DNA from: Candidatus Thiodubiliella sp. | Lineage (GTDB): Bacteria > Pseudomonadota > Gammaproteobacteria > PS1 > Pseudothioglobaceae | Direction: 5' to 3' | Length of the DNA: 64,000 bases | Assembly: GCA_029237605.1 (NCBI GenBank) | Contig: JAQRGB010000001.1 | Coordinates: 514,033-578,032 of the forward strand | Part shown: positions 9,894-18,853 of the stretch, one piece after another | How positions within the stretch are numbered: the first letter of the stretch is position 1 | Layout: the number at the start of each line of letters is the position of its first letter | The notes under the pieces: model-generated | What the model was told of the DNA's origin: nothing | Databases searched by the model: none | The model's input: only the letters and a program-made list of their open reading frames with translations | Translations under genes and position numbers: made by a program

Positions 9894-10310
9894 TCAATTT
9901 TTATCACTTTTTTTAACAAAAAAACGTGCAATCCAATACATTTTATCAAGTGAATATATTGCTAAAGAGCCATTACCTATAAAGCACATATCATTGTGTC
10001 GATATAAATTATATTCTGGTGTAATAGTATTAATTTAAATACCTTCAAATACAACAGGTAATTCCTTAATCTGTGTATCTTCAGTATCAACAGAAATGCG
10101 TAACATCTCAGTTTCCTGGATACCTCGTGACAATATGCTCACCTGAGAATACTACTTTACCTTTATCCAGATCAACATTGCGACCTAAGGTCGCTACCTT
10201 ACAATCAGTAACTTTAATATGGTGATAAATGTCATAAGAATATCGGCTTATCTGTAATACCCCCATTTTCCATACAACTCTAAAGTAGAGGTTTGACTGT
10301 TTACAGTCAT
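9894..10310 (-). pseudogene. Unidentified multiply disrupted gene
   Basis: Read on the minus strand from an ATG at 10308-10310, protein-like sequence runs in three frames. It begins MTVNSQTSTLELYGK, shifts at a G5 run to VLQISRYSYDIYHHIKVTDC and later FSGEHIV, and shifts again to EMLRISVDTEDTQIKELPVV. An in-frame TAA at 10035-10037 interrupts it before a tail ending RFFVKKSDKN at 9894. Two frameshifts plus a nonsense codon indicate a dead gene. The family is not recognised. It starts next to the transposase fragment. Confidence 0.55.
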
Positions 10311-10314
10311 TTTA

Positions 10315-10677
10315 TTACACCACCTTTGCTCTTGGTGGTATTCCACTTAGTGCAAAATGCGGTCGTTCATTATTATAAACCAATAGCCACTGCGTGGTCA
10401 GATTTTGTACTTGTTCACCAGAAACACCAATAAAATCTTGTTTAATTATCCTAATCATACTATCTTTAAGGTACAGTTTTATGTAACTCAAGGTGTTTGC
10501 AGATAATAATTTAATATCGTCATCAAAATGATTATAAATTTCCATAAATATACCTAATGTTAGTGCATTTGGTGGTGCCGAACGCACCCATAGATCATCT
10601 ATAGTAATATTGCTGAATTGATTATTTACTGTAAAAGTTGTATTAAGGCTGATTAATTCAATAAGCATCCATACCAT
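10315..10677 (-). pseudogene. Chimeric ORF: PCu(A)C copper-chaperone fragment joined to an IS3-family transposase C-terminus
   Basis: A single 120-aa frame with two unrelated halves. Residues about 22-65 (ITIDDLWVRSAPPNALTLGI...) resemble the start of a PCu(A)C periplasmic copper chaperone, which loads copper into terminal oxidases. Residues about 84-120 (LVYNNERPHFALSGIPP) are the hallmark end of an IS3-group OrfB integrase core (normally YNxERPHxALxGxTP). Neither part is complete: the chaperone's Met/His copper site and the transposase DDE residues are missing. This is a decayed insertion junction, not a designed fusion. The 268 bp upstream to the phoH relic look empty. Confidence 0.7.
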
Positions 10678-10945
10678 GTTTTTATCTTGTTAAACATAGT
10701 CAATTTTCCTTTGAAATATCTAGTGTACTTATCCAATATCTAAAAGACAGGATAATAAAAAATACTACCTATAAATTGTAAATAATACTAAGTTTGGATA
10801 GTATCTATAAAATTTTTTAACACATAAACATTTTCTTTGTAAATAATCCATGCACCTAACACTTTAAATCAACAATAGCGAACAACTTTACAGCGTTTGT
10901 AGTTCATTTAATAAACACTTAGGGCTAATAAGCAAAAACCTAAAT

Positions 10946-11688
10946 ATGACAATGAACAACAAAGGCGAGGATTTTACCATCAAGGGGAATAGCAAGAATA
11001 TTGCTGCTAGAGTGCAACAAGATTTAATAGCATTAAGCGCTAACCAACCTATTGAAATTTACGATGTTGAAATGACAATCAAGTCCTATTCGTAGGATAG
11101 CTTACCAGGCCAATCAGTGGGCGTTAAGGCCAAACTAAAATTTATCCATATTAAAAGCAAAAACCAGCAAAAATATATTCTAGATATTAAAAAAACAGCT
11201 TGTATCTTTGGTATTAGTCCTGCAGGTACAGGGAAAACCTATCTTTCTGTAGTATGTGCTGTTGAAGCCTTAGAGATCTCTAATGTGCGTCGTATTATCT
11301 TAGTACGCCCTACAGCTGAAGCTGGTGAAGCATTAAGCTTTCTACCTGGCGATATGAACGAAAAAATTGACCCTTACCTACGGCCATATTTATGATACCT
11401 TGTATGAAATATTAGGCTTTGATAAAGTAGAAAAATTACTAAATACCACCATTCCACAAATAAAAATGTTTTTAACGTGTTTGAGTTTTGCATCTAAAAT
11501 GATGATTACCGGTGACATCATTCAAATTGATTTGTCTACTCCAGAACATTCTGGAATCATTCATGCTACCAAAGTATTAAAAAATGAAAATGCAATTTTT
11601 TTTTTGCTATTTTGAAACAAAAGATATGGTGCGTCATAATTTAATACAACGCATTGTATTAGTATACAATAAACATGAAAATTTCTGA
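10946..11688 (+). pseudogene. phoH: Decayed PhoH/YbeZ ATPase
   Basis: Three pieces of one PhoH-family protein appear in order. The N-terminal domain (GEDFTIKGNSKNIAARVQQD) stops at TAG 11092-11094. The Walker A part is next (GISPAGTGKTYLS, LVRPTAEAGEALSFLPGD). Then comes ILGFDKVEKLL joined directly to the downstream QIKMFLT, MMITGDIIQIDL and, after a shift at a T10 run, DMVRHNLIQRIV. Roughly 30 codons with the Walker B ILDEAQN block are deleted. Position after miaB is the standard ybeZ site. ybeY, normally next, is not recognisable in 11689-11908; a hydrophobic scrap there may be its relic. Confidence 0.88.
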
Positions 11689-11908
11689 TAACGCTAACTT
11701 TTTTATTATCAAAGCGTTTTTTACATATATGGTTATTAATATTCCAAGGAAAATAACACAAAGAATCAACGGTTGGTTAAATACACAATTATCCTTTACT
11801 GTGTTAAATCTCTTATTCGTAACAATAATAACTATCATTTGTAAGATTTATATTGCAACTAATAGCCTTAAGCCTACAGTCTTTTTTTATATCCATTAAG
11901 TTAAATAA

Positions 11909-12991
11909 ATGAAGAAACCACTTAAAGTAATTATTGGACTCTCGGGTGGGGTCGACTCATCTGTTGCCGCACTTCTGCTTATAGAACAAGGCTTTGAAGT
12001 TGAGGCTCTGTTTATGAAAAACTGGGAAGAAGACGATATAGATGGGAATTGCACTGCACATAAAGATTTATCTGACGCACAAAAAGTAGCTGATAAACTG
12101 GGCATAAAATTACACACAGTTAATTTTTCAAGTGACTATTGGGACCATGTGTTCAAACATTTTCTCAAAGAGTACAAAAAAGGTCGTACTCCAAATCCTG
12201 ATATTTTATGCAATCAAAAAATTAAATTTAAAGTATTTTTAGACTATGCATTCAATTTGGGCGCAGATAAAATATCTACTGGACACTACGCCAGAATAAC
12301 ACAAAAAGATGGGGTTTTTCAACTCAAAGTTGGATTGGATAACAACAAAGACCAAAGTTATTTTTTACATCTTTTAAATCAAGATCAACTTTCAAAAAGC
12401 TTATTTCCATTAGGTGAAATCAAAAAAAATAAGGTACGAGAAATTGCTAAAAAAAATGATTTTATCACTGCAGATAAAAAAGATTCAACGGGTATTTGTT
12501 TTATTGGTGAGCGCAACTTTTCTAAATTTCTACAGACTTATCTACCAAAACAACAAGGTGATATTATTGATACAAATGGGAAATTTATTAAATATCATCA
12601 AGGCTTATCTTTTTATACTATTGGTCAGCGAAAAGGTTTAGAAATTGGTGGAGGTTTTGGTACATCAGGCGAGCCTTGGTTTGTCGTTGATAAACTATTG
12701 GAAAGCAATGAATTGCTAGTAACACAAGGTGATAGCCCATTGCTTTATCATAGGTTTTTAAGCGCATCAAACCCACATTGGATTACAACATCACCAACTT
12801 TTCCATTAAAATGCACTGCTAAAATACGTTATCGTCAAGTATCGCAAAACTGCATAATTAGCGAGCAAGGTGATAGAATCAAAGTCGAATTTGATCAGCC
12901 ACAACGTGCAATTACCTCTGGGCAATCGGTTGTTTTTTATGAACAAAATACTTGCCTTGGTGGTGCTATTATTGAGACTAGAAAAACTTAA
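11909..12991 (+). CDS. mnmA: tRNA-specific 2-thiouridylase
   Basis: Installs the 2-thio group on U34 of tRNA-Lys/Glu/Gln using persulfide sulfur. The PP-loop GLSGGVDSS is at residues 10-18. The two catalytic cysteines are in place, Cys101 (ILCNQKIKF) and Cys197 (GICFIGER). At 360 aa it is typical. The ATG follows TAAATAA with no strong ribosome-binding site. hflD follows after 16 bp, the usual gammaproteobacterial pair. Confidence 0.97.
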   Translation: MKKPLKVIIGLSGGVDSSVAALLLIEQGFEVEALFMKNWEEDDIDGNCTAHKDLSDAQKVADKLGIKLHTVNFSSDYWDHVFKHFLKEYKKGRTPNPDILCNQKIKFKVFLDYAFNLGADKISTGHYARITQKDGVFQLKVGLDNNKDQSYFLHLLNQDQLSKSLFPLGEIKKNKVREIAKKNDFITADKKDSTGICFIGERNFSKFLQTYLPKQQGDIIDTNGKFIKYHQGLSFYTIGQRKGLEIGGGFGTSGEPWFVVDKLLESNELLVTQGDSPLLYHRFLSASNPHWITTSPTFPLKCTAKIRYRQVSQNCIISEQGDRIKVEFDQPQRAITSGQSVVFYEQNTCLGGAIIETRKT

Positions 12992-13007
12992 AACTGGACT
13001 ATTATAA

Positions 13008-13613
13008 ATGAATAAATTCAAACAACAAACCTTAGCGCTTGCTTCTTTATTACAAAGCACAACTTTAGTTGATCAGCTGGCTAATACTGGTACTTGCAAC
13101 ACCCAAGGTGATCAAGTAAGTTTAAAAAGCATTATAAATAATAGCACAGATGTTGAGGATGTGTTTCAATCATCAAAAGACCTGTCTATCGGGCTTCACT
13201 CACTAAAAAGTGTATTCGGTAAAAAACAAAAGAATACACGAAATATCGTTCTTTATTCTTTGGCGCTTATTAAGCTTGAACAGAAATTAATAAAAAATCA
13301 AGAATTTTTATCACAAATATCAAATGAAATTGAGCAAATCAAAAAACAAGACTTTTTTGAAATCTCTCATTCCAATTCTCTGGCACGCTTAGCTGAACTC
13401 TACAAATCAACTTTAGGCAAGCTCAGTCCAAGAATTATGGTAAATGGTGAGCAGATTTATTTGTCTAATCAACGTACAGCAAATCATATCAGGGCATTAC
13501 TATTAGCGGGTATTCGAGCGGTGTCTTTATGGAAGTCACAAGGCGGAAAAACTTGGTATTTGCTATTTAACAAAAAACAATCACTTAAATTAATAGATAC
13601 TATGAATTTTTAG
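13008..13613 (+). CDS. hflD: HflD-like protein (lysogenization regulator family)
   Basis: Helical 201-aa protein matching HflD/YcfC in length, in its SQISNEIEQIKKQ and KLSPRIMVNGEQIYL region, and in position directly after mnmA. In E. coli it antagonises phage lambda CII at the membrane; its housekeeping role is unclear. The last third (ANHIRALLLAGIRAVSLWKSQG) is the best conserved stretch. purB, which follows in E. coli, is replaced by rpsT. Confidence 0.88.
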   Translation: MNKFKQQTLALASLLQSTTLVDQLANTGTCNTQGDQVSLKSIINNSTDVEDVFQSSKDLSIGLHSLKSVFGKKQKNTRNIVLYSLALIKLEQKLIKNQEFLSQISNEIEQIKKQDFFEISHSNSLARLAELYKSTLGKLSPRIMVNGEQIYLSNQRTANHIRALLLAGIRAVSLWKSQGGKTWYLLFNKKQSLKLIDTMNF

Positions 13614-13683
13614 CACTATTTTTATACTTAGATTAGGGTATAATTACATTTCTTTTTTTTATTAATTCACAATTTTTAATACA

Positions 13684-13944
13684 ATGGCTAATTCAGCAAG
13701 TTCTAAAAAACGCGCAAAACAAGCAGTTAAACGCAACAAACACAATTCTAAGATTCGTGCCAAAGTTCGTACTTTCATTAAGAAAGTTGCTTACGCTTTA
13801 AAGGATAACAACAAAGAAGAGGCACAAAGTGGTTACATTAAAATGCAAAAAGAGCTCGATCAAGCGGTTAGCAAAAGATTAATACATAAAAACCAGGCTT
13901 CTAGAAAAAAATCTCGTCTTAATGCACAAATTAAAATGCTATAG
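13684..13944 (+). CDS. rpsT: 30S ribosomal protein S20
   Basis: Primary 16S rRNA-binding protein of the small subunit. The 86-aa lysine/arginine-rich sequence starts MANSASSKKRAKQAVKRN and ends NQASRKKSRLNAQI, both diagnostic of S20. A TTAGGGTATAATTAC box at about 13632-13646 supplies a good -10 (TATAAT), and a strong terminator follows, so it is probably monocistronic. Confidence 0.97.
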   Translation: MANSASSKKRAKQAVKRNKHNSKIRAKVRTFIKKVAYALKDNNKEEAQSGYIKMQKELDQAVSKRLIHKNQASRKKSRLNAQIKML

Positions 13945-13960
13945 ATTTAATTATATTGCA

Positions 13961-13994
13961 TATAATAAAACCCTCAATTGAGGGTTTTATTATA
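13961..13994. terminator. Bidirectional intrinsic terminator after rpsT
   Basis: A perfect 34-bp palindrome with AAAACCCTCAATTGAGGGTTTT at its heart and A/T runs on both flanks forms a strong hairpin and U-tract in either direction. It begins 16 bp after the rpsT stop, and its right arm ends where the smr start codon begins, so the smr message may start inside or depend on read-through. Confidence 0.88.
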
Positions 13995-14503
13995 TGTGTA
14001 TGAATCAAATTAATGACAAAGATAGGCAATTATTTAGAAATACTATTGATACTCAAGTACCAATAGATAAGGATAGCGTTAGTTGTGCGTGCAAGATCGA
14101 AAAGAAGCTACCATTTACAGGGTACAGTCATATTATTAACGGCACGATTGCTGGTGAAAAAATAGTGAGTCATGCAAAGAGCGGTATATCAAGGAAAATA
14201 ATTAACAAAATGAAGCGTGGTAATATTAATAATGTGCCAGAATTAGATTTACACGGATATACTGCAGAACAAGCTTGCAAAGCTTTGTCAGAATTTATCT
14301 ATAACGAACAATTTGAACAATTTATACGTATTATTCATGGCAAGGGATATCGTTCTGATAATAAAATGAGTGTGCTAAAGACCCAAGTGGTGAATTTTTT
14401 AAAACAACATCCACAAATATTAGCGTTTCATTCTTGCCCGATTAAAGATGGTGGTACGGGTGCAGTATTCGCATTATTAAAAAATAATAAGGTAAACAAA
14501 TAA
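13994..14503 (+). CDS. Smr-domain protein (SmrA/SmrB-like nuclease family)
   Basis: The C-terminal Smr domain (residues about 85-165) carries the family motifs ELDLHGYTAEQA, IIHGKGYRS and GGTGAVFALLK. Smr proteins are DNA or RNA nucleases; SmrB cleaves mRNA at collided ribosomes in E. coli, but which activity applies here cannot be read from sequence. Starts are ATG 13994 or ATG 14000. The first abuts the rpsT terminator with no visible ribosome-binding site. Its stop overlaps the xseA start (TAATG). Confidence 0.88.
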   Translation: MCMNQINDKDRQLFRNTIDTQVPIDKDSVSCACKIEKKLPFTGYSHIINGTIAGEKIVSHAKSGISRKIINKMKRGNINNVPELDLHGYTAEQACKALSEFIYNEQFEQFIRIIHGKGYRSDNKMSVLKTQVVNFLKQHPQILAFHSCPIKDGGTGAVFALLKNNKVNK

Positions 14504-15933
14504 TGTCGCAACTTAATTTTGATACAAATAATCAGTTTAATCTTGATGAAATTTATTCTGTATCTGATTTCTTATCACTATGTAATTCAACAATTGAAAG
14601 TAATATCCCAACTTGTTGGCTAAAAGGTGAAATTTCAAACTTATCTCGCCCATCTTCAGGACATTGGTATTTCTCTTTAAAGGATGAAAATGGCCAAGTT
14701 CGTTGCGTATTATTTCGTTTAAACCAGCGCAATATAAGGTTTAATCCAGAAGATGGCATGGAGATTTTACTCCATGCCGCATCAACATTGTATGAAGTGC
14801 GTGGTGATTTCCAATTGATTGTTCGCAATATTGAGCCAATAGGTATAGGAAATTTACAAGCCTCTTTTGAACAACTAAAAGCCAAATTACGTAATCAGGG
14901 TTTCTTTGATGTCAAACATAAAAAACCTTTACCAAAAAAAGTTGACACCATTGGTGTAATTTCTTCATTAAATGGCGCAGTGATCCATGATATTATTAAA
15001 ATTTTAAATAAACGCTATCCATTTGCCAAAATATTATTGTATGATTGTATTGTACAAGGAGAAGGATCGGCAGAAAAACTAGCGCAAGCTCTTTATGCCG
15101 CTGACAAATATAGACGTTGTAATGTTTTAATTTTAGCGCGTGGTGGTGGCTCATTAGAAGACCTATCGTCGTTCAATGAAGAGGTATTAGCCAAAGCTAT
15201 ATTTACCACCGCCACCCCAATCATCAGCGCTATTGGTCATGAAACTGACACCACTATTGCTGATTTTATCGCAGACAAGCGTGCGCCAACACCAAGTGCC
15301 GCTGCAATAATAGCAACACCAGATAAGTTAGAATTATTGACTGAACTTAGTAAGCTACACATTAATTTATTACAGAAAATACAGCAAACTTTAAATAATT
15401 ATAAATATCAATTAAAGCAATTAAATTTAAGAATACCAAAGCCTAATCAGCAACTAAATATATTTTCTCAAAAGCTAGATGGATTGCATTCAAATCTAAA
15501 TTATTATGCAAGAACAGCGCTTCATCTAAATCAAAGCAAACTTAACACCTTATTTGAACGATTAAAACAACACTCGCCAAGTATTAGCATTATGCACAAA
15601 AAAGAACTCAATAAATTAGTAAAAATGCAATTATACAACAATATTCAACGCACTATCAATAAACAACGTTTAAACCTATCAATCGTAATTCATGATTTAG
15701 AAAAATCAATGCGTAGCGATATCAAACACCATAAAAATAAACTCTCTATACATATCGTAGGACTCAATCATCTCTCGCCATTGAACACTATTTCTCGTGG
15801 TTATAGCATTTCTATGCTTAAAGACACTAAAGTACTCAGCTCTATAACTAAGGTTAAAATAGGTGAACTAATTACTACACAATTAAGCGATGGTAAAATT
15901 TATTCTAAGGTTGAGAATATTGAAAAAAATTAA
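14503..15933 (+). CDS. xseA: Exodeoxyribonuclease VII large subunit
   Basis: Catalytic subunit of single-strand-specific ExoVII. The N-terminal OB fold (WLKGEISNLSRPSSGHWYFS) and the catalytic core with ARGGGSLEDLSSFN, ISAIGHETD and KRAPTPSAAA are intact, followed by a helical region and C-terminal SRGYSI. At 476 aa it is slightly longer than E. coli (456). It overlaps smr by one base. The small subunit xseB is not in the window. Confidence 0.96.
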   Translation: MSQLNFDTNNQFNLDEIYSVSDFLSLCNSTIESNIPTCWLKGEISNLSRPSSGHWYFSLKDENGQVRCVLFRLNQRNIRFNPEDGMEILLHAASTLYEVRGDFQLIVRNIEPIGIGNLQASFEQLKAKLRNQGFFDVKHKKPLPKKVDTIGVISSLNGAVIHDIIKILNKRYPFAKILLYDCIVQGEGSAEKLAQALYAADKYRRCNVLILARGGGSLEDLSSFNEEVLAKAIFTTATPIISAIGHETDTTIADFIADKRAPTPSAAAIIATPDKLELLTELSKLHINLLQKIQQTLNNYKYQLKQLNLRIPKPNQQLNIFSQKLDGLHSNLNYYARTALHLNQSKLNTLFERLKQHSPSISIMHKKELNKLVKMQLYNNIQRTINKQRLNLSIVIHDLEKSMRSDIKHHKNKLSIHIVGLNHLSPLNTISRGYSISMLKDTKVLSSITKVKIGELITTQLSDGKIYSKVENIEKN

Positions 15934-16732
15934 CCTATTATTACTACTATTTCCAAGTATGATATTGGCAAACATTCCAATTAAAAATACTGCAATTCCT
16001 GGCGGTATTGCAGTGATTGATTTTGAAACCAAATACACTAACCCAAAAGCATTCTACCGCACAGTTCCACTGTATGTTCAGCACATTAAAAACAACCATT
16101 GGCAAGCATTGCTTGGTATTCCACTAATGGAAAAACTTGGAAAAAAATCCATAACTGTAAAAGATTTTTCTAGTCGAATTTTTGAAATTGAGGTTAAAAA
16201 ATACGCTTATAAAGAACAATACATCACACTAAAAGATAAAAATAAAAAATACATTAATCCAATAAATATACATATGAAGCGTATCAAAAATGAGCGCCCA
16301 GTATTGTCGAAACCAAGAATGACTTTTTCTGCTCAACGCTTGTCTAATGGCATGTTTACCCGCCCTATTGATGGCATTACCACTGGTATGTTTGGCGTCA
16401 AACGATTTTATAACGGCGCTGCACGCAGACCACATACTGGATTGGATTATGCAGGCAGCATTGGTACAGCGGTTAAGGCACCAGCTAATGGCAAAGTGCT
16501 TTTAACTGGCAATTATTTTTTTAACGGAAATACAATATTTTTAGACCATGGGCAAGGGCTAATTAGCGTGTATATTCATCTTAATAAAAATTTGGTTAAG
16601 CAAGGTCAATTAGTCAAACAAGGTGAGATTATTGGCACGGTTGGTAAAAGTGGTCGTGCCACTGGCCCACACCTACATTGGGGTATTTTTCTTAATGGTG
16701 CTGCCGTCAACCCAACTCTATTACTGCAATGA
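15920..16732 (+). CDS. Secreted M23-family peptidoglycan endopeptidase
   Basis: Signal peptide MKKINLLLLLFPSMILA is followed by an N-terminal domain and a C-terminal LytM/M23 domain. The zinc site is complete: H and D in RPHTGLDYAG and the HxH in GPHLHWG. It should therefore be an active endopeptidase cutting peptidoglycan cross-links in the periplasm. The frame is open from 15890, but TTG at 15920 gives a proper signal peptide and overlaps the xseA end by 14 bp. The RDD gene overlaps its stop (ATGA). Confidence 0.87.
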   Translation: MKKINLLLLLFPSMILANIPIKNTAIPGGIAVIDFETKYTNPKAFYRTVPLYVQHIKNNHWQALLGIPLMEKLGKKSITVKDFSSRIFEIEVKKYAYKEQYITLKDKNKKYINPINIHMKRIKNERPVLSKPRMTFSAQRLSNGMFTRPIDGITTGMFGVKRFYNGAARRPHTGLDYAGSIGTAVKAPANGKVLLTGNYFFNGNTIFLDHGQGLISVYIHLNKNLVKQGQLVKQGEIIGTVGKSGRATGPHLHWGIFLNGAAVNPTLLLQ

Positions 16733-17133
16733 AATCAAATATCTCTTTACTACGTAGATTAGGCGCTATTATATATGATATATTTTTAGTTCTCTCCTTG
16801 GCATTTTTTATTATTGGTATTATTATTATAATATTTTTTGAAAAACAAGCACAAACTAATATTTTTATATTTTTTATATATTTACTCACTAATTATTTTT
16901 ACTTTACTTGGTCGTGGGTCAAAGGCGGTCAAACGCTTGGCATGAAAACCTGGAAGTTTCACATACAGAGAAATAATGGAGAACGTATCACGCATAAGCA
17001 AGCATTTATTCGCTTTATTTTATCTATTGTATGTGTTTTATCTCTTGGAATTGGGTTTGTTTATCAGTTATTTAATAACGACAATCTTGCTTTAAATGAT
17101 AAATTTTCAAACACACTATTAATAAAAAATTAA
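16729..17133 (+). CDS. RDD-family membrane protein
   Basis: A 134-aa inner membrane protein with three to four hydrophobic segments. It starts with the RDD-type motif LLRRLGAIIYDIFLV and has GGQTLGMKTWKFHI between segments, both typical of the family. Family function is poorly defined; transport is suspected. It overlaps the preceding peptidase by 4 bp and lies 2 bp before ftsB. Confidence 0.88.
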   Translation: MKSNISLLRRLGAIIYDIFLVLSLAFFIIGIIIIIFFEKQAQTNIFIFFIYLLTNYFYFTWSWVKGGQTLGMKTWKFHIQRNNGERITHKQAFIRFILSIVCVLSLGIGFVYQLFNNDNLALNDKFSNTLLIKN

Positions 17134-17135
17134 TC

Positions 17136-17426
17136 ATGAAAAATTTTATTTTTCAATACTGGCTTACCATTATTCTTATTTTTATACTAATAATTTTATT
17201 TTATCAAAATTTATCTACTAATAAATTTCCATTTTCATTAATGGAAAAACAAACAATTATTGACAAAGATAAATACAATAATCAATTATTAAGACAACAA
17301 AATAAAATAAAAAATATTGAATTAAAAGCGACAAATGCGGACGATAATGAGTTATTAGAATCCCAGGCTCGTTATCGCTTTGGCTTAATTAAAAAAGGCG
17401 AACACTATTATCAAATTAGTGAATAA
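17136..17426 (+). CDS. ftsB: Cell division protein FtsB
   Basis: Bitopic divisome protein of the FtsQLB complex. A short cytoplasmic N-terminus, one membrane segment (residues 9-25), a periplasmic coiled coil (about 45-75) and the family C-terminus (ESQARYRFGLIKKGEHYYQI) are visible in 96 aa. ftsB upstream of ispD is a conserved gammaproteobacterial neighbourhood, here separated by a 234-bp AT-rich gap in which I see nothing definite. Confidence 0.88.
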   Translation: MKNFIFQYWLTIILIFILIILFYQNLSTNKFPFSLMEKQTIIDKDKYNNQLLRQQNKIKNIELKATNADDNELLESQARYRFGLIKKGEHYYQISE

Positions 17427-17660
17427 TTAAAAAATCATTTTAAGGGTCCTGATAATTATTGACAACAAAAAAATTTACATATATCAAATAACTTTATAAA
17501 GCATACGGCTATTTTTCCAAAACCCTAAAAAATAATTTTTTTTAAATTTCTTAATTATGTTAATAATCCAGCAAATTTAAGTAACTATTTATTTAAATTA
17601 TATAATTTTAAAAACTCATATAAAATAATTATAAATACACATTAAGATATATACTTAGAT

Positions 17661-18362
17661 ATGGCTAATCAATATTTTCTTATTATTCCTGCTAGTGGTA
17701 TTGGCTCTCGTATGAAGCTCAAACAACCAAAGCAATATCTTAAATTAGAAAATGGCTTGAGTGTGCTTGATCAGACACTTAAAATATTATTAAATATCGA
17801 AAAAATCAATGGATGTATAGTTGCTATTGCTAAAAATGACACAGAGTTTAAAAATTCAACATTTGCCAATCATAACAAACTACTAGCAACTGCTGTTGGT
17901 GGTAAAAAGCGCTTTCACTCTGTTATTTCAGCACTAAATGCATTGCGTCCTTTTGCTAAAGATAATGACTGGGTATTAGTACACGATGCCGTCAGGCCTT
18001 GTGTTAAAGCAAATGAAGTAATAAATCTAATCAATCAACTTAAAAACCACGTAGTTGGTGGATTATTGGCTACAAAAATAGTAGATACTATTAAAAAATC
18101 CCACCACAATATCGTAGAAAATACTTTAGATAGATCACTACTTTGGCAAGCACAAACTCCACAAATGTATCGTTTTTCTGTATTATCCGAAGCATTAGAA
18201 AATGTGGTGCAAAATAATCTAACAATTACAGACGAAGCAAATAGTATTGAGTATTTAGGCTTAAAATCTGTCTTAGTTAGAGCAAGCAAAAGTAATATAA
18301 AAATTACCACAGCAGAAGACTTAATGCTAGCAAACTTTTATCTAGGACACAATGAAGATTAA
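17661..18362 (+). CDS. ispD: 2-C-methyl-D-erythritol 4-phosphate cytidylyltransferase
   Basis: Third enzyme of the MEP isoprenoid pathway, forming CDP-methylerythritol. The N-terminal nucleotide loop IPASGIGSRMKLKQPKQYL, the central WVLVHDAVRPC and WQAQTPQ are diagnostic. At 233 aa it matches the family. It overlaps ispF by 11 bp. dxr and uppS elsewhere in the window belong to the same isoprenoid supply. Confidence 0.96.
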   Translation: MANQYFLIIPASGIGSRMKLKQPKQYLKLENGLSVLDQTLKILLNIEKINGCIVAIAKNDTEFKNSTFANHNKLLATAVGGKKRFHSVISALNALRPFAKDNDWVLVHDAVRPCVKANEVINLINQLKNHVVGGLLATKIVDTIKKSHHNIVENTLDRSLLWQAQTPQMYRFSVLSEALENVVQNNLTITDEANSIEYLGLKSVLVRASKSNIKITTAEDLMLANFYLGHNED

Positions 18363-18837
18363 AACTGGGATTGGACAAGATTCACACACTTTTGATAATG
18401 AGAGCAATAAGCCATTGATTTTAGGTGGTATTGAGTTTGATCATCCTCATGGATTAAAAGGTAATAGCGATGCAGATGTTATTCTGCATTCAATTACCAA
18501 TGCCATTTCTTCAGTAACTGGTAAGAATATTCTTGGAGATAAGGCTGATGAGCTTTGTCAGCAAGGCGTCACCGATAGTGTTGAATATCTAAAACTTGCA
18601 CTTAAAGATTTGAATGATTGGCAAATTGAACATATTGCTATTTCTATCGAATGCCTAACACCTAAAATTTCACCAAAAATAGAGCAGCTAAAATCTAATA
18701 TCGCTAATTTAAGTAGTATCAAAATTGGAGATATTGGCATCACTGCAACCACAGGCGAAGGTCTAAGTTCTTTTGGTAAAGGCAATGGTATTCAAGTGCT
18801 TACTATTATCACTGTATCGCGTAAATCTGCTTCATAA
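18352..18837 (+). CDS. ispF: 2-C-methyl-D-erythritol 2,4-cyclodiphosphate synthase
   Basis: Cyclises the CDP-ME 2-phosphate to MEcPP in the MEP pathway. The zinc site (GIGQDSHTF) and LILGGIEFDHPHGLKGNSDAD are clear, as is the C-terminal TTGEGLSSFGKG. At 161 aa it is standard. It is translationally coupled to ispD through an 11-bp overlap. Confidence 0.96.
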   Translation: MKIKTGIGQDSHTFDNESNKPLILGGIEFDHPHGLKGNSDADVILHSITNAISSVTGKNILGDKADELCQQGVTDSVEYLKLALKDLNDWQIEHIAISIECLTPKISPKIEQLKSNIANLSSIKIGDIGITATTGEGLSSFGKGNGIQVLTIITVSRKSAS

Positions 18838-18853
18838 AAACCTTTATATAAAT

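Noticed and set aside
18773-18853. An N-terminal extension of MurC reaching into ispF
   Set aside because: The extension has no family similarity, and ATG 18854 gives the canonical start.
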